Positions 56,855-64,000 of a DNA stretch of 64,000 nt are shown piece after piece. Position 1 is the first letter of the stretch. Each line of letters starts with the position of its first letter. A model generated the notes under the pieces. The model did no database searches. It had not been told where the DNA came from and saw only the letters and a program-made list of their open reading frames with translations. The stretch is taken from positions 62,001 to 126,000 of the forward strand of contig NZ_CP170633.1 in the NCBI RefSeq assembly GCF_042932805.1. The letters are read 5' to 3'. The position numbers were made by a program, and so were the translations under genes. The DNA is from Ascidiaceihabitans sp029251465. Its GTDB lineage: Bacteria > Pseudomonadota > Alphaproteobacteria > Rhodobacterales > Rhodobacteraceae.

Positions 56855-58936
56855 GTGTCTGACAAGATAGCCTATGCGCGCCACGGTGATATCGCCGTTT
56901 TGACCATCCAAAACCCACCTGTGAACGCATTGTCCCAAGCCGTGCGGCACGGGCTGATGGAGCGGATGGACCAAGCCGAATCCGAGGCAGGCGTGCGCGC
57001 TGTGCTGATCGTGGGCGAGGGGCGCGCGTTTATCGCGGGCGCGGACATTACCGAATTTGGCAAACCCCCGATGGAGCCGTCCTTGCCTGACGTGATCAAC
57101 CGGATCGAAGCCTCGCCGTTGCTGGTTGTCGCGTCGATGCACGGTGTGTCGCTGGGCGGCGGGCTAGAGGTTGCCCTTGGTGCGCATTACCGCATTGCGG
57201 TCCCGAGCGCGCGCATTGGTTTGCCCGAAGTCCACCTTGGCCTGATCCCTGGTGCTGGCGGCACGCAGCGCTTGCCGCGCGTCGCTGGGATCGAGGCGGC
57301 CCTCGAGATCATGACCACAGGCCGTCACGTCGGCGCCAAAGAGGCCGCGGCCATGGGCGTCATCGATGTGATCCAAGACGGGGATCAGACGGAAAACGGC
57401 ATTGCTTACACCCAAAAGCTGCTGGACGATGGCATGCCGCGACGCCCCGTCAGCGAAATGCCGGTGCCAGCGGCTATCGATTGGGACGCCGCATTCAACG
57501 CGATCCTTGCCAAAGGGCGTGGCCAGATCTCTCCGGCGCACTGTGTGCGTGCCGTTCAGGCCAGCGTTGAAAAACCGTTTCTCGAAGGGTTGGCTGCCGA
57601 GCGCCAGATTTTCATCGACCTGATGGGCACGGATCAACGCCAAGGCATGATCCACGCGTTTTTCTCGGAACGGGCCGTCGGCAATCTGCCGGAACTCAAG
57701 GGCGTCACGCCCCGCGCGTTAGACCACATCGGTGTGATCGGTGGCGGCACCATGGGCGCGGGCATCGCCACTGCGGCGCTGCTGTCCAGCATCCGCGTCA
57801 CCCTGCTGGAAATGACCGCCGACGCGGGTGAGGCCGCCCATGGCCGCATCGCGGGCAACCTGTCTGGCGCATTAAAGCGTGGCAAGATCAGCGCCGACCA
57901 GCATGACGCGATCCTGAACAAGGCGCTCTCAGTCTCGACTGATTACGCATCCCTCTCCGACGCCGATCTGGTGATCGAAGCGGTGTTCGAGGACATGGAC
58001 GTCAAGAAACAAGTGTTCACCAAACTGGATGCCGTCTGCAAAAAGGGCGCGATCCTTGCGTCCAACACCTCCTACCTCGACATCAACGAAATCGCGTCCG
58101 TCACCTCGCGCCCTGCGGACGTGATCGGGTTGCATTTCTTTTCGCCCGCCCATGTGATGAAATTGCTTGAGGTGGTTGTGGCCGACAAAACCGCGATCGA
58201 CGTGGTGGCGACAGGGTTTGACCTTGGCAAAAAGCTAAAGAAAATCAGCGTGCGGGCCGGGGTCTGTGATGGCTTTATCGGCAATCGCATTTTGGCAACC
58301 TACCGCACGGCCGCAGATCAATTGATCATGGCAGGGGCCTCGCCCTACGACATCGATGCAGCCCTCGAGGACTTTGGTTTTGCGATGGGGCCATTCGCGG
58401 TCGCCGACCTTGCAGGTCTCGACATCGGCTGGGCCGTGCGCAAACGCAAACGGGCAGAGGCGGGCATCGAAGGGGTGTCCACTTACGCCGACAAAATGTG
58501 CGAGGCAGGCAACTTTGGCCAGAAAACCGGCAAAGGCTATTATGACTACGCCGCCGGCCCCAAAGCCCGCGTGCCCAACCCTGACGTCATGCCGTTGATC
58601 GAAGCAGATCGTGCCGCCGCAAGTGCTGGTGGCAAAACATTCACCTCGGATGAAATCGTGCGCTATTACATGGCCGCGATGGTCAACGAAAGCGCCAAGG
58701 TCGTTGGCGAAGGCATCGCGCGCCGCCCGCTCGATGTCGATATGACGTTGCTGTTCGGCTACGGTTTTCCGCGCTATCGCGGCGGGCCGTTAAAATGGGC
58801 AGACATTGTCGGGCTGGACGGATTGCTGGCTGACATTAAATCATACGCATCAGATGACGCAGATTTCTGGGCCCCCGCGCCGCTGCTGGAACAGCTGGTC
58901 GCGGACGGCAAAAAATTCGAAACATTGAACACCTAA
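56855..58936 (+). CDS. Bifunctional enoyl-CoA hydratase / 3-hydroxyacyl-CoA dehydrogenase (PimF/FadJ-like)
   Basis: A 693-residue protein from GTG 56855, chosen because GGGAG lies seven bases upstream; a further upstream GTG at 56816 has none. N-terminal crotonase domain (about 1-190: GRAFIAGADITEFG, SLGGGLEVALGAHYR, EVHLGLIPGAGGTQRLPR) and C-terminal dehydrogenase (from about 290: GVIGGGTMGAGIATA, ASNTSYLDINEIA, GLHFFSPAHVMKLLEVV, IGNRILATY). It hydrates trans-2-enoyl-CoA and oxidises the 3-hydroxyacyl-CoA with NAD. Same layout as PimF of the pim operon. First gene of the acyl-CoA unit. Confidence 0.93.
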   Translation: MSDKIAYARHGDIAVLTIQNPPVNALSQAVRHGLMERMDQAESEAGVRAVLIVGEGRAFIAGADITEFGKPPMEPSLPDVINRIEASPLLVVASMHGVSLGGGLEVALGAHYRIAVPSARIGLPEVHLGLIPGAGGTQRLPRVAGIEAALEIMTTGRHVGAKEAAAMGVIDVIQDGDQTENGIAYTQKLLDDGMPRRPVSEMPVPAAIDWDAAFNAILAKGRGQISPAHCVRAVQASVEKPFLEGLAAERQIFIDLMGTDQRQGMIHAFFSERAVGNLPELKGVTPRALDHIGVIGGGTMGAGIATAALLSSIRVTLLEMTADAGEAAHGRIAGNLSGALKRGKISADQHDAILNKALSVSTDYASLSDADLVIEAVFEDMDVKKQVFTKLDAVCKKGAILASNTSYLDINEIASVTSRPADVIGLHFFSPAHVMKLLEVVVADKTAIDVVATGFDLGKKLKKISVRAGVCDGFIGNRILATYRTAADQLIMAGASPYDIDAALEDFGFAMGPFAVADLAGLDIGWAVRKRKRAEAGIEGVSTYADKMCEAGNFGQKTGKGYYDYAAGPKARVPNPDVMPLIEADRAAASAGGKTFTSDEIVRYYMAAMVNESAKVVGEGIARRPLDVDMTLLFGYGFPRYRGGPLKWADIVGLDGLLADIKSYASDDADFWAPAPLLEQLVADGKKFETLNT

Positions 58937-58948
58937 AGAGGATCAAAA

Positions 58949-60142
58949 ATGGACCTGAGTTATTCCGCAGAAGACCTCGCCTTTCGCGATGAAGCCCGCG
59001 CGTTTCTGGACGAAAAACTGACCAAAGAACTGTCCGACAAAATCCGTCTTGGCGGTGATCTGACCAAAGAGGACATGGAAGGCTGGCACGCGATCCTGAA
59101 CGCTCAAGGCTGGCTGGTTCCGAACTGGCCCAAGAAATTTGGCGGGGCGGAATGGAACGCCGTGCAAAAGCACATCTTTGACGATGAATGCGCCCGCTAT
59201 CACGCGCCGCGCACCGTGCCGTTCGGGTTCTCGATGCTGGCCCCTGTGCTGCACAAATTCGGCTCTCAGGAACAGAATGACTATTGGTTGCCGCGCATGC
59301 TGGATGGCACCGACTGGTGGTGTCAGGGGTATTCCGAACCGGGTGCGGGATCGGATTTGGCCTCGCTGAAAACCAAAGCTGTGCGTGACGGCGACCACTA
59401 TATTGTCAACGGTCAAAAGACGTGGACGACCCTTGGCCAGCACGCCAACATGATCTTTTGCCTCGTGCGCACGGATGCCACGGTCAAGCAACAAGAGGGC
59501 ATTTCGTTCCTGCTGATCGACATGAATACGCCGGGCATCGAAGTACGTCCGATCATCCTGCTGGACGGCACACACGAGGTCAACGAGGTCTGGTTTACGG
59601 ACGTGAAGGTGCCCGTTGAAAACCTTGTTGGCGAAGAAAACAAAGGCTGGACCTACGCCAAATATTTGCTGACGCATGAACGCACGAACATTGCGGGCGT
59701 CGGGTTTTCGACCGCTGGTCTGGCCGCGATCAAACGCATCGCAAAGGCGGAAATGTCCGGTGGCAAGCCGCTTATTCAGAACCCGCATTTTGCCGCGCGT
59801 GTCGCACAGGTCGAAATCGATCTGATGGCGATGAGCACGACAAACTTGCGCATCATCTCAAAGGCTGCTGGTGGTGGAACACCTGGGGTCGAGGCGTCGA
59901 TGCTGAAGGTCAAAGGCACAATTATCCGTCAGGAAATCAATGACCTGGCGCGCCGCGCAGTCGGGGCCTACGCGATGCCGTTTGCCTCTGAAATGGTGGC
60001 AGGATCGAACGAACCCCTGCCTGATCCACACGAGGCTGGCCCGGTCGCTGCGCAGTATTTCAACAATCGTAAGTTGTCGATCTTTGGCGGCTCGAACGAG
60101 ATCCAGCGCGGCATTATCGCCAAAGTCGAGATGGGAGGGTAA
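58949..60142 (+). CDS. Acyl-CoA dehydrogenase, large subunit-like (PimC type)
   Basis: A 397-residue flavoprotein. Family motifs: WCQGYSEPGAGSDLASLKT (split), GQKTWTT, FTDVKVPVENLVGEENKGW, and C-terminal FGGSNEIQRGIIAK. It oxidises acyl-CoA to trans-2-enoyl-CoA with FAD, passing electrons to ETF. Pairing with the shorter dehydrogenase 5 bases downstream and PimF-like protein before it recalls the heteromeric pimeloyl-CoA dehydrogenase PimC/PimD. Substrate therefore could be a dicarboxyl-CoA. Confidence 0.92.
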   Translation: MDLSYSAEDLAFRDEARAFLDEKLTKELSDKIRLGGDLTKEDMEGWHAILNAQGWLVPNWPKKFGGAEWNAVQKHIFDDECARYHAPRTVPFGFSMLAPVLHKFGSQEQNDYWLPRMLDGTDWWCQGYSEPGAGSDLASLKTKAVRDGDHYIVNGQKTWTTLGQHANMIFCLVRTDATVKQQEGISFLLIDMNTPGIEVRPIILLDGTHEVNEVWFTDVKVPVENLVGEENKGWTYAKYLLTHERTNIAGVGFSTAGLAAIKRIAKAEMSGGKPLIQNPHFAARVAQVEIDLMAMSTTNLRIISKAAGGGTPGVEASMLKVKGTIIRQEINDLARRAVGAYAMPFASEMVAGSNEPLPDPHEAGPVAAQYFNNRKLSIFGGSNEIQRGIIAKVEMGG

Positions 60143-60147
60143 GCCAG

Positions 60148-61251
60148 ATGAATTTTGAACTGACCGAAGAGCGGCAAATGCTGCAAGACACGTTGCGCCG
60201 TTTTTTGCGGGATCGCTACACTACCGAAGCGCGCAATAAAATCCTGAATTCTGACGCCGGCATGTCGACAGAAATCTGGACCGAACTGGCGGATCTCGGC
60301 GTGATCGGCGCGCTGTTCACCGAAGATCAGGGCGGCTTTGGCGGCGCAGGTTTCGACATCTCTGTGGTGTTCGAAGAACTGGGGCGCGCGGGCGTGGTTG
60401 AACCGTTTTTGGACGGCGCGCTGTTGTGCGGACGCATCTTGGCCGAGACGGGTGACACCGACCGTGTCGAGGCGATCATCGGCGGCACTTTGCAAATGGC
60501 GCTGGCGCATGGCGAACCAACCAGCCGCTATGATCTGAACCGCGTGCAAACGACCGCCAAAGACGGCGTGATCAACGGGCGCAAAGCGGTGGTGATGAAC
60601 GCCGAGGCTGCCGATGTGATCATCGTATCGGCGCGCACGTCAGGTGCCGTGGATGACATCAACGGGATCAGCCTGTTTGCTGTCGATAAAGGCACCAAGG
60701 GTCTGACGATCCAAGGCTATCCATTGCTTGCTGGTGGGCGCGCAGCCGAGGTCACGCTGGATGATGTTCAAGGCACGTTGATCGGTGAGGAAGGCAAAGG
60801 TTTTGCTTTGCTCGAAGCTGCAAACGCCGCCGCGACGGTTGCCCAATGCGCCGAAACGCTAGGCGCGATGAACACGGCGACGAACCTGACCAAAGAATAT
60901 CTCGTGACCCGCAAACAATTCGGCCGTCCGATCGCGACATTCCAAGCGCTGGCGCACCGGATGGCGGATATGTTGATCGAGTTGGAACAGGCGCGATCCG
61001 CCGTGATCCGTGCGGCTGGCTATCTCGAGGATGACGCGAAAATCCGCGACATGAACATCCACGCCGCCAAGAACCTGATGGGCCGTGCGGGCCGTTTGGT
61101 GTCCGAGGAATCGATCCAGATGCATGGCGGTATTGCGATGACGCAAGAATACGAACTTGCCCACATCGCCAAGCGTATCACCATGGCTGACCACCGCTTT
61201 GGCGACACCGATTACCATCTGGAACGGTTCATCGAACTGGGAGCCGCATGA
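60148..61251 (+). CDS. Acyl-CoA dehydrogenase, small subunit-like (PimD type)
   Basis: A 367-residue acyl-CoA dehydrogenase-fold protein. N-terminal MLQDTLRRFLRDRYTTEARNK, C-terminal EESIQMHGGIAMTQEYELAH. The FAD and catalytic regions are divergent from the large subunit, as in PimD. RBS GGGAGGG precedes the ATG. Its stop overlaps the thioesterase ATG (ATGA). Likely forms a heteromer with the previous protein. Confidence 0.9.
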   Translation: MNFELTEERQMLQDTLRRFLRDRYTTEARNKILNSDAGMSTEIWTELADLGVIGALFTEDQGGFGGAGFDISVVFEELGRAGVVEPFLDGALLCGRILAETGDTDRVEAIIGGTLQMALAHGEPTSRYDLNRVQTTAKDGVINGRKAVVMNAEAADVIIVSARTSGAVDDINGISLFAVDKGTKGLTIQGYPLLAGGRAAEVTLDDVQGTLIGEEGKGFALLEAANAAATVAQCAETLGAMNTATNLTKEYLVTRKQFGRPIATFQALAHRMADMLIELEQARSAVIRAAGYLEDDAKIRDMNIHAAKNLMGRAGRLVSEESIQMHGGIAMTQEYELAHIAKRITMADHRFGDTDYHLERFIELGAA

Positions 61252-61664
61252 GCGAAGCCGGCCTGATCCGCGACGAAACCGGCACACAAACGCTGATCGG
61301 TTACGTCGTGGATGTGTCTGCGGGTGACGGGCAGGGGCGCTGCTGGCTCGATATCGGGCCACAGCACACCAACCGGCACAAGGCGCTGCACGGCGGGATC
61401 ATCACGTGCTTGTTGGATAATGCTTCGGGAACAACGGGTTCCCTGACGGTCGATGACACGGGCACTGCCCCGTTTTTGACGATTTCGATGAACACGCACT
61501 ACCTTGCACCTGCCTTTAAGGGGCGGGTCACAGCAACCGGTCGTGTGTCCGGTGGAGGGCGCAGTTTGCTGTTCATTGACGCGGAATTGGTTGACGAAGA
61601 AGGGCGCGTTATCGCGACATCGTCGGGTGTGTTCAAACGTGTTCCACAGGAAAAATTAGCATGA
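61248..61664 (+). CDS. PaaI-type hotdog acyl-CoA thioesterase
   Basis: A 138-residue single hotdog domain: HKALHGGIITCLLDNASG (the HGG and L-D elements of PaaI), then SMNTHYLAPAFKGRVTATGRV. Releases CoA from small or stalled acyl-CoA intermediates. Overlaps neighbours by four bases each. Confidence 0.92.
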   Translation: MSEAGLIRDETGTQTLIGYVVDVSAGDGQGRCWLDIGPQHTNRHKALHGGIITCLLDNASGTTGSLTVDDTGTAPFLTISMNTHYLAPAFKGRVTATGRVSGGGRSLLFIDAELVDEEGRVIATSSGVFKRVPQEKLA

Positions 61665-62434
61665 CGGCTTATGTCGAAAAATCAGGCGATCGCTTGATCG
61701 TCTGGAACGGAAACGCTGACAAACGTGGCGCGATTACGCCGCTATTTTACACGTCGATCGCCGCGGCCACAAAAGCAGCCCAGGACCCCAAGATCCGGTC
61801 TGTTATCATCTCGTCCCAAGGCGATTTCTTTTGCGCTGGCGGTGATCTGAACGCCCTGCGTGAGCGCCGCAATTTGTCCGAAATCGAACGCCAAGGCAAA
61901 ATCGAAATCCTGCACGATTTGATCCGTGGGATCAGGGCCTGTCCCGTCCCTGTGATCGCCGCGGTCAAAGGTGGGGCGGCAGGGGCAGGGGCATCTATCG
62001 CGCTGGCCTGTGATTTCATTGTGGCGGAAGCCGGGTGCAAATTCACCGCCGCCTACGTCAAGGCGGGCTTGGTGCCCGATGGTGGTTTGACCGCGTCTTT
62101 GGCCCGCATGATCCCGCGCCCTTTGGCGATGGAAATGTGCGTGCTGGCCCGTCCGGTCACTGCAGAACGGATGGAGGCATTGGGGGCTGTGAACCTCACA
62201 ACCTCGCGCGAACAGGTGATGCCCGAGGCACACGCCTTGGCCGACGCGATTGCGACCGGACCACGCATCGCCCAAGGGCGCATTCGGGCGATGGTGGCGC
62301 AAGCCTATGACCAGTCCGAGGCTGCGCAATTGGACGTCGAACGTGACGCCATGGCGCAAGCCGCAGGCGGGGATGAAGCTGGCGAAGGCATCGCCGCCTT
62401 CCTTGAAAAACGCAAACCGGAGTTTGGGACATGA
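61661..62434 (+). CDS. Enoyl-CoA hydratase/isomerase (crotonase) family protein
   Basis: A 257-residue crotonase: GDFFCAGGDLNAL and KGGAAGAGASIALACDFIVAEAGCKFT carry the oxyanion hole. The acidic residue expected at the second catalytic position in LVPDGGLTASLAR is replaced relative to classic hydratases, so isomerase or hydrolase (oxepin-CoA-like) activity is possible. In the operon it would handle a step the bifunctional enzyme cannot. Confidence 0.88.
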   Translation: MTAYVEKSGDRLIVWNGNADKRGAITPLFYTSIAAATKAAQDPKIRSVIISSQGDFFCAGGDLNALRERRNLSEIERQGKIEILHDLIRGIRACPVPVIAAVKGGAAGAGASIALACDFIVAEAGCKFTAAYVKAGLVPDGGLTASLARMIPRPLAMEMCVLARPVTAERMEALGAVNLTTSREQVMPEAHALADAIATGPRIAQGRIRAMVAQAYDQSEAAQLDVERDAMAQAAGGDEAGEGIAAFLEKRKPEFGT

Positions 62435-63936
62435 GTGACACTACAGGCGCAGGCGTGCACGTATATCTGGCCAATCAAGTTGCGACACGCGCGCAGGCTT
62501 TGGCGCTTTCGGACAGTACGGGCATCAGCCTGACCTACGGCGATTTAGATGCAGCGAGCGATGATCTGGTCGGCGTCATGCAAGACGCAGGCGTGCAAAA
62601 AGCCGACCGCGTTCTGCTGTTGTCTGAAAACAGCGCGGCGGCAGTGGCGACATTGTTTGCCTGCTGGAAGATGGGCGTGCGTGTGATTCCTGTGAATGCC
62701 CGCCAGACCGAAGCCGAAGTCACGTGTATTCTGAACCACGCCAAACCGGCGGCTGTGTTCGCGACGCATGAAGTATCCTCGGACGCTGCCAAACATGGCG
62801 ACCGGATGGACGCCCGCGAAATCACCGGCATCTACGGAAAACTGTTGATGGCGACCCCGATGGGCAGCGCGCCAGACGACGAAGGTGACGTGGCGGTTTT
62901 GCTGTACACAACCGGCACCACCGGCGATCCCAAGGGGGTGATGCTGACCCACGACAATGTGCGGTTCGGCGGCATGACCTCGGCCAATCTGCGCGGCATG
63001 ACCCACGATGACGTGGTGTACGGCGTGCTGCCGACGACGCATGTGTTCGGGTTATGCTCGGTTGTTGTGGCGGCAATTTACGCGGGCGCACCCATACGCC
63101 TCGCCCCGCGTTTTGAAGTGGCCAAGACCTATTCGGCGTTGCGAGACGGCGTGACGTTGTTTTCGGCCGTGCCGCAAATGCACGCATTGATCATGCAATA
63201 TTCCAAGGAACAGGGGCTGACGTCGCTGGGGTCAGACACCTTGCGGTATGTGTCATCAGGTGCAGCGCCGCTTGATCCGACATGGAAACGCGAGGCCGAA
63301 GCGTTCTACAACGTCGCGATCCAGAATGGCTATGGCATGACGGAAACCACCGCAGGCACGTCAGCGACCAGCAACGAGATCGGCAATCCGGACACGTCTG
63401 TAGGCCCCGCCTTGCCGGGGATCGAAATCGCGCTGGATCAGGATGTGCCGGGCGGCGGCGACGGTGTCGGTGAAGTCATGACGCGTGGCCCGCACATCAT
63501 GAAAGGCTATTACCGCAACGCGCAAGAAACCGCGAAGGTGCTGAGTGCAGATGGCTGGCTGCACACCGGTGATTTGGGTCGCATTGATCAACACAATTTG
63601 CTGCACATCGTTGGTCGCTCAAAGGAGCTGATCATTCATGGCGGGTTCAACGTTTACCCACCCGAAGTTGAGGCGGCGCTGAATGATCATCCGAAGGTCG
63701 TGCAAGCAGCCGTGGTCGGGCGTCGCAAGGACGGTGACGAAGAGGTGCTGGCGTTTGTTCAGGTGGCTGGCTTGACTGACGTCACTGTTGACGAATTGCG
63801 TAGCTTTGTTGCGGAGCGATTGACCGGCTACAAACGGCCCAAGCAGATCATCTTGGCGATAAGTCTTCCTGCGGCACCCACAGGCAAAATCCTGAAGCAC
63901 AAGTTGATCGATACATTTGCCGACCAATTGACCTGA
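62431..63936 (+). CDS. Acyl-CoA synthetase (AMP-forming), PimA-like
   Basis: A 501-residue adenylate-forming ligase. A3 is LLYTTGTTGDPKGVMLTH, A5 NGYGMTETTAG, A7/A8 LHTGDLGRIDQHN and GRSKELIIHGGFNVYPPEVE, A10 PTGKILKHKL (Lys for adenylation). It activates a carboxylic acid to its CoA thioester and so feeds the operon's beta-oxidation. Substrate likely medium-chain or dicarboxylic by pim resemblance. ATGA overlap with the hydratase. A hairpin follows. Confidence 0.92.
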   Translation: MSDTTGAGVHVYLANQVATRAQALALSDSTGISLTYGDLDAASDDLVGVMQDAGVQKADRVLLLSENSAAAVATLFACWKMGVRVIPVNARQTEAEVTCILNHAKPAAVFATHEVSSDAAKHGDRMDAREITGIYGKLLMATPMGSAPDDEGDVAVLLYTTGTTGDPKGVMLTHDNVRFGGMTSANLRGMTHDDVVYGVLPTTHVFGLCSVVVAAIYAGAPIRLAPRFEVAKTYSALRDGVTLFSAVPQMHALIMQYSKEQGLTSLGSDTLRYVSSGAAPLDPTWKREAEAFYNVAIQNGYGMTETTAGTSATSNEIGNPDTSVGPALPGIEIALDQDVPGGGDGVGEVMTRGPHIMKGYYRNAQETAKVLSADGWLHTGDLGRIDQHNLLHIVGRSKELIIHGGFNVYPPEVEAALNDHPKVVQAAVVGRRKDGDEEVLAFVQVAGLTDVTVDELRSFVAERLTGYKRPKQIILAISLPAAPTGKILKHKLIDTFADQLT

Positions 63937-63941
63937 GGCGT

Positions 63942-63960
63942 GGTGCGCGACACGCGCACC
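63942..63960 (+). terminator. Hairpin GGTGCGCG-ACA-CGCGCACC followed by TTACC, after the acyl-CoA operon
   Basis: Perfect 8-bp stem with a 3-base loop, six bases after the ligase stop. Likely terminator and also a member of the palindrome family at 29605, 31199 and 31273. Confidence 0.6.
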
Positions 63961-64000
63961 TTACCGGAATTAAGTTTCGACGGACACGGCGGCTGTGCGG

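Overview
The window looks like chromosomal DNA of a marine alphaproteobacterium of the Rhodobacterales (Roseobacter group). Grounds are the moderately GC-rich coding style, two TRAP transporters, a MurR/RpiR regulator, DUF2948, UPF0262 and DUF6159 genes, a murA-DUF2948-hisD-UPF0262-phosphatase block, general porins with a C-terminal Phe, and FnrL-type boxes. The genus cannot be fixed from the sequence alone.

Layout. (1) 1-6.4 kb: the 5' part of a trimethylamine-dehydrogenase-like flavoenzyme, then a cluster of exported, cysteine-rich proteins of unknown function. Two of these are clear paralogues, each followed by a secreted partner gene. (2) 6.44-23.4 kb: a catabolic block lying between a degenerate copy of a tRNA-Thr 3' end and the intact tRNA-Thr(GGU). 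It holds a metallophosphoesterase; a one-directional gene set (N-formylglutamate-amidohydrolase-like enzyme, TRAP dctQ-M-P, glutamine-synthetase-like ligase, aldehyde dehydrogenase, iron alcohol dehydrogenase) facing a MurR/RpiR regulator; a GntR-controlled TRAP dctP-Q-M set with a maleate-isomerase-like enzyme; an AraC regulator; and two YbhB/YbcL proteins. (3) 23.5-28.1 kb: a small basic ORF, murA, DUF2948, hisD, UPF0262, a low-molecular-weight phosphatase and a lipoprotein. (4) 28.3-36.9 kb: two porins, an alanine-rich protein of unknown function, lepA, two tiny conserved genes, a palindrome-rich noncoding stretch with paired DnaA boxes, a PhnA/YjdM protein and an orphan Phd-like antitoxin.

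(5) 36.97-45.4 kb: a PA14-like secreted protein and an eight-gene glycan operon with 4-nt overlaps. The operon has a nucleotide-sugar dehydrogenase, four glycosyltransferases, a histidine phosphatase, a NodB-fold deacetylase and a methyltransferase. (6) 45.5-56.7 kb: a large MscS-type channel, a DEAD-box helicase with a long basic tail, a YejABEF-like ABC importer and a second methyltransferase. (7) 56.8-63.94 kb: an acyl-CoA operon (bifunctional hydratase/dehydrogenase, two acyl-CoA dehydrogenases, thioesterase, hydratase, CoA ligase) resembling the pim (pimelate/dicarboxylate) beta-oxidation operon.

The best candidates for undescribed biology are the ligase/ADH/ALDH/amidohydrolase/TRAP set (possibly a gamma-glutamyl route for an amino alcohol), the glycan operon, the duplicated exported-protein module, the tRNA-Thr-bounded block and the paired small genes after lepA. 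No CRISPR array, rRNA, prophage or intact insertion sequence was seen.
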